Assembly (NCBI RefSeq): GCF_001646665.1
Contig: NZ_LWBU01000279.1
Location: 246,704 to 310,703, forward strand
Origin: Streptomyces noursei
Lineage (GTDB): Bacteria > Actinomycetota > Actinomycetes > Streptomycetales > Streptomycetaceae
Length of the DNA: 64,000 nt
Direction: 5' to 3'
Shown: positions 32,785 through 40,869 of the stretch, one piece after another
Layout: every line of letters starts with the position of its first letter
Numbering within the stretch: the first letter of the stretch is position 1
Program-made: the position numbers and the translations under genes
Notes under the pieces: model-generated
What the model was told of the DNA's origin: nothing
The model's database searches: none
Seen by the model: the letters and a program-made list of their open reading frames with translations, nothing else

Positions 32785-33777
32785 TTGCGGATGCTGATCA
32801 ACGTACCCGAGACCGTCGTCGCCGACGCGCTGCGCGGGATCGCCGCCGCCCATCCCGAACTCGTCGTGGACGTGGACCACCGCGTCGTCGTGCGGCGGGA
32901 CTCGCCCGTCGCGGGGAAGGTCGCGCTGGTGTCCGGCGGCGGGTCGGGGCACGAGCCGTTGCACGCCGGCTTCGTCGGCCCCGGGATGCTCGCCGCGGCC
33001 TGCCCCGGCGAGGTGTTCACCTCGCCCGTTCCCGACCAGATGGTCCGGGCGGCGGCGGCCGTGGACAGCGGGCACGGGGTGCTGTTCGTCGTCAAGAACT
33101 ACACCGGCGACGTCCTGAACTTCGAGATGGCGGCCGAACTCGCCGAGGACGAGGGCGTCCAGGTCGCCAAGGTGCTCGTGGACGACGACGTGGCGGTCGC
33201 CGACAGCACGTACACGGCCGGGCGGCGCGGGACCGGGGCCACGCTGTTCGTGGAGAAGATCGCCGGTGCGGCCGCCGAGGAGGGTGCGCCGCTGGAGCGG
33301 GTCGAGGCGGTCGCGCGGCAGGTGAACGCCCGCTCCCGGAGCTTCGGCGTGGCGCTGGGCGCCTGCACCACACCGGCCAAGGGCAGTCCGACCTTCGACC
33401 TGCCGCCCGGCGAACTGGAACTGGGCGTCGGCATCCACGGCGAACCGGGCCGGGAACGGCGCCCGATGATGACCTCGGGGGAGATCGCCGACGTCGCCGT
33501 GGACGCGGTGCTGGAGGACCTGCGGCCGCGCGGCCCCGTCCTCGTCCTGGTGAACGGCATGGGGGCGACGCCGCTGCTGGAGCTGTACGGGTTCAACGCG
33601 GAGGTCCAGCGGGTGCTGGCCGAGCGGGGCGTCCCGGTGGCCCGCACGCTCGTCGGCAACTACGTGACCTCGCTCGACATGGCGGGCTGCTCGGTGACCC
33701 TGTGCCAGGCCGACGAGGAGATGCTGCGGCTGTGGGACGCGCCGGTGCGCACCGCGGCCCTGCGGTGGGGGATGTGA
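32785..33777 (+). CDS. dhaK: Dihydroxyacetone kinase subunit DhaK
   Basis: 330 residues of the DAK1 family: VALVSGGGSGHEPLHAGFVG with the substrate-contact His, NYTGDVLNFEMA, and GVGIHGEPGRER with the His that binds dihydroxyacetone covalently. TTG 32785 is preferred: AGGAG lies six bases upstream and the product then begins M-R-M-L-I-N, as in relatives; ATG 32791 is the alternative. First gene of dhaKLM, which phosphorylates dihydroxyacetone using phosphate from the PTS (enzyme I, HPr). Cytoplasmic. Confidence 0.9.
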   Translation: MRMLINVPETVVADALRGIAAAHPELVVDVDHRVVVRRDSPVAGKVALVSGGGSGHEPLHAGFVGPGMLAAACPGEVFTSPVPDQMVRAAAAVDSGHGVLFVVKNYTGDVLNFEMAAELAEDEGVQVAKVLVDDDVAVADSTYTAGRRGTGATLFVEKIAGAAAEEGAPLERVEAVARQVNARSRSFGVALGACTTPAKGSPTFDLPPGELELGVGIHGEPGRERRPMMTSGEIADVAVDAVLEDLRPRGPVLVLVNGMGATPLLELYGFNAEVQRVLAERGVPVARTLVGNYVTSLDMAGCSVTLCQADEEMLRLWDAPVRTAALRWGM

Positions 33778-33785
33778 GGGCCGTG

Positions 33786-34403
33786 ATGCTCGACGCGGAG
33801 TTCTTCCGGCGCTGGCTGACCGGCGCGGCGGCGGCCGTGGACCGTGAGGCGGACCGGCTCACCGAGCTCGACTCGGCCATCGGGGACGCCGACCACGGCT
33901 CCAACATGCGGCGCGGTTTCGCCGCGGTGGTCCGGGCCCTGGAGGAGGAGCCGTCCGGGACGCCGGGGTCCCTGCTGGTGCTCGCGGGACGGCAGCTGAT
34001 CTCGACGGTCGGCGGCGCGTCCGGGCCGTTGTACGGGACGCTGCTGCGGCGCACCGGCAAGGCCCTCGGTGACGCCGCCGAGGTCGCGCCCGTCCAGTTG
34101 GCCGAGGCGCTGCGCGTGGGCGTGGCGGCGGTGGCGCAGCTCGGCGGGGCGAAGGCCGGGGACAAGACGATGCTGGACGCGCTGGAGCCGGCCGTGGAGG
34201 CGCTGGGCGAGTCGCTCGGCGCCTCGTTCGCCGCGGCGGCCGAGGCGGCGGACGAGGGGGCGCTCGCGACCGTGCCGATGCGGGCCCGCAAGGGCAGGGC
34301 CAGTTACCTCGGGGAGCGCAGCGTGGGGCACCAGGACCCGGGGGCGACGTCCTCGGCGCTGCTGGTCGCCGCGCTGAGCTCGGCGGCGGAGGGGGCGCGG
34401 TGA
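33786..34403 (+). CDS. dhaL: Dihydroxyacetone kinase ADP-binding subunit DhaL
   Basis: 205 residues of the DAK2 fold. DSAIGDADHGSNMRRGF carries the three Asp that hold Mg-ADP, and GGASGPLYGTLLRR and LGERSVGHQDPGATS are nucleotide-lid motifs. DhaL keeps a bound ADP that DhaM recharges. Start ATG 33786 lies nine bases after dhaK ends; GAGGG precedes it. It overlaps dhaM by four bases (GTGA). Confidence 0.9.
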   Translation: MLDAEFFRRWLTGAAAAVDREADRLTELDSAIGDADHGSNMRRGFAAVVRALEEEPSGTPGSLLVLAGRQLISTVGGASGPLYGTLLRRTGKALGDAAEVAPVQLAEALRVGVAAVAQLGGAKAGDKTMLDALEPAVEALGESLGASFAAAAEAADEGALATVPMRARKGRASYLGERSVGHQDPGATSSALLVAALSSAAEGAR

Positions 34404-34804
34404 GCGCGGCGGTGGGCATCGTCCTCGTCTCGCACAGCGCGGCGGTCGCCGCCTCGGTGGCCGAGCTGGCGCGGGGCCTCGCCGGCGGCGGGCGGACCGC
34501 TCCGGTGGCGGCGGCGGGCGGCACGCAGGACGGCGGGCTGGGCACCAGCGCGGAGCTGATCCGGCAGGCGGCCACGGCGGTCGACGGCGGGGCGGGCGTG
34601 GCGGTCCTGGTGGACCTGGGCAGCGCCGTGCTGACGGTGAAAGCCCTGCTCGCGGAGGGTGACGAGCTCCCGGAGGGCACACGGCTGGTGGACGCGCCGT
34701 TCGTGGAGGGCGCGGTGGCGGCCGTCGTCACGGCGTCGGCGGGCGGCGACCTGGACGCGGTGGCGGCGGCCGCGGCCGAGGCGTACGGCTACCGCAAGGG
34801 CTGA
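34400..34804 (+). CDS. dhaM: PTS-dependent dihydroxyacetone kinase phosphotransferase subunit DhaM
   Basis: 134 residues, one EIIA-mannose-like domain. IVLVSHSAAVAASVAEL holds the His expected to be phosphorylated, and VLVDLGSAVLTVKALL is the conserved second block. It lacks the HPr and EI domains fused in E. coli DhaM, so phosphate must come from separate HPr. GTG 34400 overlaps the end of dhaL. The dhaKLM set lets the cell use dihydroxyacetone from glycerol or formaldehyde metabolism. Confidence 0.9.
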   Translation: MSAAVGIVLVSHSAAVAASVAELARGLAGGGRTAPVAAAGGTQDGGLGTSAELIRQAATAVDGGAGVAVLVDLGSAVLTVKALLAEGDELPEGTRLVDAPFVEGAVAAVVTASAGGDLDAVAAAAAEAYGYRKG

Positions 34805-34884
34805 GGCGCGCCCGCGGGGTGGAGCCGGGCCGTGCGCCCGCGCGCGGCTTGTGATGCACCTGGTCAACGCACTAGTGTCGCAGG

Positions 34885-35062
34885 GCCTTGGTGTACGGGA
34901 AACCGGTGCGGTACCGGTGCGGCCCTCGCCACTGTGATCGGGAAGTCCGGCTCCACCCCCGGGGAACCACCTCGGGAAGCCACTGGAACGCCGCGGGAGA
35001 CCGCGGGGTCCGGGAAGGCGGAGTCGCGGCGGCATGACCCGTCAGCCAGGAGACCGGCCAGG
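34885..35062 (+). ncRNA. Cobalamin riboswitch controlling cbiMNQO
   Basis: GGGAAACCGGTGCGGTACCGG, then CGCCACTGTGATCGG are the 5' core elements, and GTCAGCCAGGAGACCGGCC (35041-35059) is the B12 box. This is the classic AdoCbl riboswitch order. It ends about 45 bases before the cbiM ATG. GGAGAGGGTCTCC (35089-35101 region) is a small hairpin containing the ribosome-site purines, a plausible translational switch. High B12 should shut off cobalt import. Confidence 0.85.
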
Positions 35063-35106
35063 GCGCGTTGTCCATCCACGAGGTGCTGGAGAGGGTCTCC
35101 CCCAAC

Positions 35107-35790
35107 ATGCATATCGCCGAGGGCTATCTGCCCCCCGTGCACGCGGCCGCCTGGAGTGTCGCGGCCGCTCCCTTCGTCGTCCACGGCGTCCGGGCCCTGA
35201 GCCGGGAGGTCAAGGCCAACCCCGAGTCGACCCTGCTGCTCGGCGCGTCCGGTGCCTTCACTTTTGTCCTTTCCGCCCTGAAACTGCCGTCGGTGACGGG
35301 CAGTTGCTCGCACCCGACGGGTACGGGTCTGGGCGCGATCCTCTTCCGGCCGCCGATCATGGCGGTGCTCGGCACCATCACCCTGCTGTTCCAGGCGCTG
35401 CTGCTGGCGCACGGCGGCCTGACGACGCTGGGCGCCAACGTCTTCTCGATGGCGATCGTCGGCCCGTGGGCCGGCTTCGGGGTGTACTGGCTGCTGCGCC
35501 GCTTCGACGTGCCCCTGATGGTGAGCGTGTTCGCCGGGGCCTTCGTGGCCGACCTGTCCACGTACTGCGTGACCAGCGTGCAGCTCGCGCTGGCCTTCCC
35601 GGACCCGGGCAGCGGCGTGGTGGGGGCGCTGGCGAAGTTCGGCGGCATCTTCGCGCTGACGCAGATCCCGCTGGCGGTCAGCGAGGGTCTGCTCACGGTG
35701 CTGGTGATGCGGCTGCTGATGCAGTCCAGCAAGGGCGACCTCGCCCGGCTCGGCGTGCTGTCCGCGAAGAAGGAGGCCGTGGCCCGATGA
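35107..35790 (+). CDS. cbiM: Cobalt ECF transporter S component CbiM
   Basis: 227 residues, about seven transmembrane helices. It begins MHIAEGYLPPVHAAAW; in CbiM/NikM the free N-terminus and His2 bind the metal, so ATG 35107 is chosen over upstream TTG 35068. SCSHPTGTGLGA carries the next metal His, and SMAIVGPWAGFGVYWLL is conserved. Lies under the cobalamin riboswitch and overlaps cbiN by four bases. Confidence 0.9.
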   Translation: MHIAEGYLPPVHAAAWSVAAAPFVVHGVRALSREVKANPESTLLLGASGAFTFVLSALKLPSVTGSCSHPTGTGLGAILFRPPIMAVLGTITLLFQALLLAHGGLTTLGANVFSMAIVGPWAGFGVYWLLRRFDVPLMVSVFAGAFVADLSTYCVTSVQLALAFPDPGSGVVGALAKFGGIFALTQIPLAVSEGLLTVLVMRLLMQSSKGDLARLGVLSAKKEAVAR

Positions 35791-36182
35791 GCCGTAACGC
35801 CAGGATCAACACGCTGCTGCTGCTCGTCGTCGTGGCGCTCGCCGTCCTCCCGCTGGCGCTGGGGCTGGGCGACCACAAGGAGGAGCCGTTCACGGGCGCC
35901 GACGGACAGGCGGAGACGGCGATCACCGAGTCGCACCCGGACTACGAACCGTGGTTCAGCCCGCTGTACGAACCGCCCTCCGGCGAGATCGAATCGGCCC
36001 TGTTCTCGCTCCAGGCGGCGCTGGGCGCCGGTGTGCTGGCGTACTACTTCGGCCTGCGGCGCGGACGCCGGCAGGGCGAGGCGCGGGCGCTCGCCGGCTC
36101 CCCCGCGGCGGACGCCCCGGCCGACGGCCCGGCCGACGCTCCGGCCGGCGCCGAGGCCGGTTCGCCCCGGACCTCCGCCTAG
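35787..36182 (+). CDS. cbiN: Cobalt ECF transporter accessory protein CbiN
   Basis: 131 residues with two transmembrane helices flanking an extracytoplasmic loop (FTGADGQAETAITESHPDYEPWFSPLYEPPSGE in two stretches), the CbiN pattern. CbiN assists CbiM in metal loading. The Ala/Pro-rich C-terminal tail of ~25 residues is longer than usual. ATG overlaps the cbiM stop (ATGA). Confidence 0.85.
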   Translation: MSRNARINTLLLLVVVALAVLPLALGLGDHKEEPFTGADGQAETAITESHPDYEPWFSPLYEPPSGEIESALFSLQAALGAGVLAYYFGLRRGRRQGEARALAGSPAADAPADGPADAPAGAEAGSPRTSA

Positions 36183-36188
36183 CCGCCG

Positions 36189-36938
36189 GTGCTGCCGATC
36201 GACGCGGCGGCGCACAGCAGTCGCTGGCGCCGCCGCCATCCGGGCGAGAAGGCCGTGCTGGGTTTCGGCCTGACGGCGCTCGCCGTGTGCCTGTCGCCCT
36301 GGCCGGGCGCCCCGCTCGTCGCCGCCGCGACACTGGCGGTCCTGCTCGGCCCGGCGGGGGTCGCGCCGCGGCAGCTGTGGCGGGCGTGGCGCATCCCGCT
36401 GGGGTTCTGCGTGACGGGGGCCGTCCCGCTGCTGTTCCAGGTGGGTGCCGAGGGCGGGCTCGTGACGCTCGCGCCGGGCGGTCCGGCCGCCGCGGGGCAG
36501 TTGCTGCTGCGGACGTCGGCGGCGTCGCTCGGCGTGCTGCTGTTCGCGTTCACCACGCCGGTGTCGGACGTGCTGCCGAGGCTGGTACGGGCCGGGGTGC
36601 CGGCGCCGGTCGTCGACGTCGCGCTGGTGATGTACCGGATCAGCTTCCTGCTCCTGGACTCCGTCCGCCGCATCCGGGAGGCACAGGCGGCGCGGCTCGG
36701 GCTGACCACCCGGGCGGCCACCTGGCGCTCCCTGGCGGGCCTGGGCGCGACGGCGTTCGTGCGCGCCTTCGACCGGGCGGCCCGGCTTCAGTCCGGGCTG
36801 GCCGGGCGCGGCTACGACGGCACGCTGCGGGTGCTGGTGCCGCGCACGGCGGTGTCCCGGCGGTTCCTGGGGGCGACGGGGGCACTGCTCGCCGGGCTCG
36901 TCGCCCTCACCCTCGTACTCGAAAGGCTGCTGCCGTGA
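36189..36938 (+). CDS. cbiQ: Cobalt ECF transporter T component CbiQ
   Basis: 249 residues with about five transmembrane helices and the coupling motifs of EcfT/CbiQ: ARLGLTTR near residue 168 and GLAGRGYDGTL near residue 207 (the A-R-G type motif that contacts the ATPase). GTG 36189 follows cbiN by six bases. It overlaps cbiO by four bases. Confidence 0.9.
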   Translation: MLPIDAAAHSSRWRRRHPGEKAVLGFGLTALAVCLSPWPGAPLVAAATLAVLLGPAGVAPRQLWRAWRIPLGFCVTGAVPLLFQVGAEGGLVTLAPGGPAAAGQLLLRTSAASLGVLLFAFTTPVSDVLPRLVRAGVPAPVVDVALVMYRISFLLLDSVRRIREAQAARLGLTTRAATWRSLAGLGATAFVRAFDRAARLQSGLAGRGYDGTLRVLVPRTAVSRRFLGATGALLAGLVALTLVLERLLP

Positions 36939-37780
36939 ACCCTTCCGCCGTCGTGGAGCTCGTGGGCGCCGGATACGCCTACGAGGACGGTCCCGCCGTC
37001 CTGCGGGGCGTGGACTTCGCCGTGCCGGAGGGGCGGTCCATCGCACTGCTCGGCCGCAACGGCAGCGGCAAGACGACGATGCTCCGGCTGCTGAGCGGCG
37101 GTCTGCGGTGCGGGAGCGGGCGGCTGCTCCTGGAGGGCCGCGAGGTGTCGTACGACAGGGCGGGGCTGACCCGGCTGCGGACGACGGTGCAACTGGTGGT
37201 GCAGGACCCGGACGACCAGCTGTTCGCCGCGTCGGTGGGCCAGGACGTGTCGTTCGGGCCGATGAACCTGGGGCTCCCGGAGACCGAGGTGCGGGAGCGG
37301 GTCCGCGAGGCCCTGGAGGCGCTGGACATCACGGCGCTGGAGGACCGGCCGACCCACCTGCTCTCGTACGGTCAGCGCAAGCGGGCCGCGATCGCGGGCG
37401 CCGTCGCCATGCGCCCGCGGGTCCTGGTCCTCGACGAGCCGACGGCGGGCCTCGATCCGCACGGCCAGGAGCGGCTGCTGGCCGTGCTGGACCGGCTGCG
37501 TGACGCCGGGACCACGGTGGTGATGGCGACGCACGACGTGGACCTGGCCCTGCGCTGGGCCGACGACGCGGCCGTCCTCACCCCGGAGGGCCCGCGCACC
37601 GGGCCGGTCGCCGGGCTCCTCGCCGACCAGGCGCTCCTCGACGCGGCGGGCCTGCGGCGGCCGTGGGGCATGGCGGTGACCCGCCTGCTGCGCGACCGGG
37701 GCCTGCTGGGCGCGGACGTGCCCGGACCGCGCACCCCGGAGGAGCTGGACGCCTGGGCGGCGGCGGTGCGGGAGGCGTAG
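36935..37780 (+). CDS. cbiO: Cobalt ECF transporter ATPase CbiO
   Basis: 281 residues. Walker A LLGRNGSGKTT, Q-loop VVQDPDDQLF (the ECF-specific DPDDQ form), signature LLSYGQRKR (LSYGQ in place of LSGGQ, usual for cobalt ATPases), Walker B VLVLDEPTAGLD and H-loop ATHD. Last gene of the riboswitch-controlled cobalt importer, which feeds cobalamin synthesis. GTG 36935. Confidence 0.9.
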   Translation: MNPSAVVELVGAGYAYEDGPAVLRGVDFAVPEGRSIALLGRNGSGKTTMLRLLSGGLRCGSGRLLLEGREVSYDRAGLTRLRTTVQLVVQDPDDQLFAASVGQDVSFGPMNLGLPETEVRERVREALEALDITALEDRPTHLLSYGQRKRAAIAGAVAMRPRVLVLDEPTAGLDPHGQERLLAVLDRLRDAGTTVVMATHDVDLALRWADDAAVLTPEGPRTGPVAGLLADQALLDAAGLRRPWGMAVTRLLRDRGLLGADVPGPRTPEELDAWAAAVREA

Positions 37781-37852
37781 ATCCTGTCCGGTGCTCCCCG
37801 TCCCGGCCGCGTGATCGCCGCCGGGGCGGGGTTGCGCATGTCACGCCCCGAT

Positions 37853-37874
37853 CTTATGCAACTTGTTGCACAAG
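37853..37874. promoter_or_regulatory. 22-bp palindrome upstream of the dienoyl-CoA reductase gene
   Basis: The core is TGCAAC-TT-GTTGCA (37857-37870), extended by CTT and AAG after one mismatched pair. It lies 55-76 bases before ATG 37929, in a typical operator position. No regulator gene lies upstream; the PadR gene downstream (39983) is a candidate, but a TetR protein elsewhere is equally possible. Confidence 0.55.
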
Positions 37875-37928
37875 GGGTCGGGCGTCGTCTACAACTGGGG
37901 CGACGACACCGCGCGAGGAGGCGCCCCC

Positions 37929-39956
37929 ATGACTGCGACCCCGAACCCGTACCCGCACCTGCTCAGCCCGCTGGACCTCGGGTTCACCACGCTGCCCAAC
38001 CGGGTGCTGATGGGGTCCATGCACGTCGGCCTCGAGGAGGCCGAGAACGGCTTCGCGCGCATGGCCGCCTTCTACGCCGAGCGCGCCCGCGGCGGCGTCG
38101 GGCTGATCGTCACCGGCGGCATCGCGCCCAACGACGCGGGGCGGCCCTACGAGGGCGGCGCCCGGCTCACCACCGAGGAGGAGGCCGCCGAGCACCGTGT
38201 GGTGACGGACGCGGTCCACGCGGCCGGCGGGCGGATCGCCATGCAGATCCTGCACTTCGGCCGGTACGCCTACCACCGCGACCTCGTCGCGCCGAGCGCC
38301 CTCCAGGCGCCGATCAGCCCCTTCGTGCCGCACGAGCTGACCGACGCCGAGATCGAGCAGACCGTCGAGGACTACGCGCGGGCCGCCGAGCTGGCGAAGT
38401 CGGCCGGGTACGACGGCGTCGAGATCATGGGCTCCGAGGGCTACCTGATCAACGAGTTCATCGCCGCCGCGACCAACCGGCGCGAGGACCGGTGGGGCGG
38501 CAGCTACGAGAACCGCGTCCGCTTCCCGCTGGAGATCGTCCGCCGCACCCGCGAACGGGTCGGCGCGGACTTCATCCTCATCTACCGCCTCTCCATGCTG
38601 GACCTGGTCCCCGGCGGTTCGTCCCTGGAGGAGGTCGTCGCGCTCGCCCGGGAGATCGAGGCGGCCGGCGCCACGATGATCAACACCGGCATCGGCTGGC
38701 ACGAGGCCCGGATCCCTACCATCGCCACCTCGGTGCCGCGCGGCGCGTACACCTGGGTCACGAAGAAGCTCATGGGGTCGGTGTCGATCCCGCTGATCAC
38801 CAGCAACCGCGTGAACACCCCCGAGGTCGCCGAGGCGATCCTGGCCGAGGGGCGCGCGGACGTCGTCTCGATGGCCCGCCCCTTCCTCGCCGACCCGGAC
38901 TTCGTCGCCAAGGCGGCGGACGGCCGGCCCGAGACCATCAACACCTGCATCGGCTGCAACCAGGCCTGCCTGGACCACACCTTCAGCGGGAAGATCACCT
39001 CCTGCCTGGTCAACCCGCGCGCCTGCCACGAGACCGAACTGGTCCTCTCCCCCACCCGGCTGCGCAAGCGCATCGCCGTCGTCGGCGCCGGCCCGGCCGG
39101 TCTCGCCTGCTCCGTCTCCGCCGCCGAACGCGGCCACGACGTCACGCTGTTCGACGCGGCGGAGGAGATCGGCGGCCAGCTGAACATCGCCAAGCGGGTG
39201 CCGGGCAAGGAGGAGTTCGACGAGACGCTGCGCTACTTCCGCACCCAGCTCGCGCTGCGCGGCGTGGACGTCAAGCTGGGGACGTACGCCACGGCCGAGC
39301 TGCTCGGCGGCTACGACGAGGTGGTCGTGGCGACCGGGGTCTCCCCGCGCACGCCCGCCATCGAGGGCGTCGACCACGCCTCCGTGGTCAGCTACCTGGA
39401 CGTGCTGCGCGACGGGGCGCCGGTCGGCGAGCGGGTCGCGATCATCGGGGCCGGCGGCATCGGCTTCGACGTGGCCGAGTTCCTGACGGACGGCGGCGAG
39501 GGCGCGAGCCGCGACGCCGAGACGTACTTCCGGCAGTGGGGCGTCGACACCTCGTACGCGGAGCGCGGCGGGCTGCGCGCGCCCGAGCGGCCGAAGCCGC
39601 CGCGCACCGTGCACCTGCTCCAGCGCAAGGCGTCCAAGGTCGGCGCGGGCCTCGGCAAGACGACCGGGTGGATCCACCGCACGGAGCTGAAGCACCGTGG
39701 CGTGACCATGGTCGCGGGCGCGACCTACGAGCGGATCGACGACGAGGGCCTGCACATCACCGTGGACGGCGAGGCCCGCACCGTGCCGGTCGACACCGTG
39801 GTGCTGTGCACCGGCCAGGAGCCGCGGCGCGACCTGTACGAGGAGCTGGTCGCGGCGGGCGCGTCGGTCCACCTCATCGGTGGTGCGGACGTGGCGGCGG
39901 AGCTGGACGCCAAGCGCGCGATCGACCAGGGGACGCGACTGGCGGCCACCCTGTGA
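37929..39956 (+). CDS. NADPH-dependent 2,4-dienoyl-CoA reductase-type flavoenzyme (FadH-like)
   Basis: 675 residues. Residues 1-360: Old Yellow Enzyme TIM barrel (NRVLMGSMHVGLEE, MQILHFGRYAYH, GYLINEFIA). Residues ~335-365: 4Fe-4S Cys cluster CIGCNQACLDH followed by ITSCLVNP. Residues ~375-675: FAD and NADPH Rossmann folds (AVVGAGPAGLACSVSAAERG; IIGAGGIGFDVAEFLTDG). This is the full FadH layout, which reduces 2,4-dienoyl-CoA in unsaturated fatty acid oxidation. GAGGAGG precedes ATG 37929. A palindrome upstream and a PadR gene downstream suggest inducible control. Confidence 0.9.
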   Translation: MTATPNPYPHLLSPLDLGFTTLPNRVLMGSMHVGLEEAENGFARMAAFYAERARGGVGLIVTGGIAPNDAGRPYEGGARLTTEEEAAEHRVVTDAVHAAGGRIAMQILHFGRYAYHRDLVAPSALQAPISPFVPHELTDAEIEQTVEDYARAAELAKSAGYDGVEIMGSEGYLINEFIAAATNRREDRWGGSYENRVRFPLEIVRRTRERVGADFILIYRLSMLDLVPGGSSLEEVVALAREIEAAGATMINTGIGWHEARIPTIATSVPRGAYTWVTKKLMGSVSIPLITSNRVNTPEVAEAILAEGRADVVSMARPFLADPDFVAKAADGRPETINTCIGCNQACLDHTFSGKITSCLVNPRACHETELVLSPTRLRKRIAVVGAGPAGLACSVSAAERGHDVTLFDAAEEIGGQLNIAKRVPGKEEFDETLRYFRTQLALRGVDVKLGTYATAELLGGYDEVVVATGVSPRTPAIEGVDHASVVSYLDVLRDGAPVGERVAIIGAGGIGFDVAEFLTDGGEGASRDAETYFRQWGVDTSYAERGGLRAPERPKPPRTVHLLQRKASKVGAGLGKTTGWIHRTELKHRGVTMVAGATYERIDDEGLHITVDGEARTVPVDTVVLCTGQEPRRDLYEELVAAGASVHLIGGADVAAELDAKRAIDQGTRLAATL

Positions 39957-39970
39957 CGGTCCCGCCTCCC

Positions 39971-39976
39971 TAGGAT
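39971..39976 (+). promoter_or_regulatory. -10 hexamer TAGGAT of a probable leaderless padR transcript
   Basis: TAGGAT, then six bases, then the ATG at 39983, with no Shine-Dalgarno. The gap to the upstream gene is only 26 bases, so a -35 would lie in its last codons. Confidence 0.4.
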
Positions 39977-39982
39977 GCGGTC

Positions 39983-40525
39983 ATGTCACTCCCGCACGCG
40001 ATCCTCACCGCCCTGCTCGAGAAGCCGTCCTCGGGTCTGGAGCTGACCCGCCGCTTCGACCGGTCGATCGGCTACTTCTGGTCGGCGACGCACCAGCAGA
40101 TCTACCGCGAGCTGGGGAAACTGGAGCAGGCGGGGCACATCCGGGCCCTGCCCGCCCCGGTCCCCTCCCGGGGGCAGAAGAAGGAGTACGAGGTGCTGCC
40201 CGCGGGCCGCGCGGAGCTGACCGACTGGGTGCGGCGCAGCGAGGACCCCAAGCCCATCCGCGACGCCCTGCTGCTGCGGCTGCGGGCCGCCGCGGTGGTG
40301 GGCACCGAGGGGTTCGCGGACGAGCTGCGCCGCCACCTCGCCCTGCACCGGGCCCAGTTGGAGGAGTACCGGGGCATGGAGGAGCGGCAGTTCCCGCCGG
40401 AGCGCCGCACGACGGAGGCGGACCGGCTGCGGCACCTGGTGCTGCGCGGCGGGATCGAGCTGGAGCGGTTCTGGACGGCGTGGCTGGAGGAGGCTCTGGC
40501 CGGGTTCGACGACGGGGACCGCTGA
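39983..40525 (+). CDS. PadR-family transcriptional regulator
   Basis: 180 residues. N-terminal winged helix with the PadR pattern (HAILTALLEKPSSGLELTRRFD, IYRELGKLEQAGHIRA, KKEYEVLPAGRAEL) and a C-terminal helical dimer domain of the Vir_act_alpha_C type (~95-175). PadR proteins typically repress a neighbouring detoxification gene. It follows the FadH-like gene by 26 bases, making that gene the probable target. Confidence 0.85.
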   Translation: MSLPHAILTALLEKPSSGLELTRRFDRSIGYFWSATHQQIYRELGKLEQAGHIRALPAPVPSRGQKKEYEVLPAGRAELTDWVRRSEDPKPIRDALLLRLRAAAVVGTEGFADELRRHLALHRAQLEEYRGMEERQFPPERRTTEADRLRHLVLRGGIELERFWTAWLEEALAGFDDGDR

Positions 40526-40533
40526 CCGGCGTT

Positions 40534-40554
40534 TGTTAACGGTAATCGTTTTCA
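40534..40554 (+). promoter_or_regulatory. Zur box upstream of the zinc-free L32 gene
   Basis: The 21-base site starts TGTTAACGG and ends CGTTTTCA; it has the TG..AA.CG and CG.TT..CA half-sites of actinomycete Zur operators and is a near-palindrome. It lies 45-65 bases before the start codon of the L32 gene. Zur with zinc should repress this gene. Confidence 0.75.
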
Positions 40555-40598
40555 TGTAGCGTGACCGCCACCGTACCGACGATGGAGGTCCCCCGGTC

Positions 40599-40769
40599 AT
40601 GGCCGTACCCAAGCGGAAGATGTCCCGTTCCAACACCCGCCACCGGCGCGCCCAGTGGAAGGCGTCCACGCCCCAGCTGGTGCCCGTCACGGTCGACGGG
40701 ACCGTGCACCAGGTGCCGCAGCGCCTGGTGAAGGCGTACGAGCGCGGTCTGATCCACCCGGAGGGCTGA
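40599..40769 (+). CDS. rpmF: Ribosomal protein bL32, zinc-free (C-minus) paralogue
   Basis: 56 residues: MAVPKRKMSRSNTRHRRAQW is the universal L32 start, ending LVKAYERGLIHPEG. The usual two C-x-x-C zinc pairs are absent. Streptomyces keep such copies under Zur control to replace the zinc-binding form and release zinc during starvation. GGAGG lies ten bases before ATG 40599 and a Zur box lies upstream. The gene stands alone here rather than in the plsX/rnc context of the housekeeping copy. Confidence 0.9.
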   Translation: MAVPKRKMSRSNTRHRRAQWKASTPQLVPVTVDGTVHQVPQRLVKAYERGLIHPEG

Positions 40770-40869
40770 CCGGCGGGACCGGCGACCGGCGTGCTGTCCC
40801 GGAAGAAGGAAGGGGCGACCACGGGCCGCCGCCGCCCCCGGCGACACGTCCGCCCCGCCGGGTGCGCGC

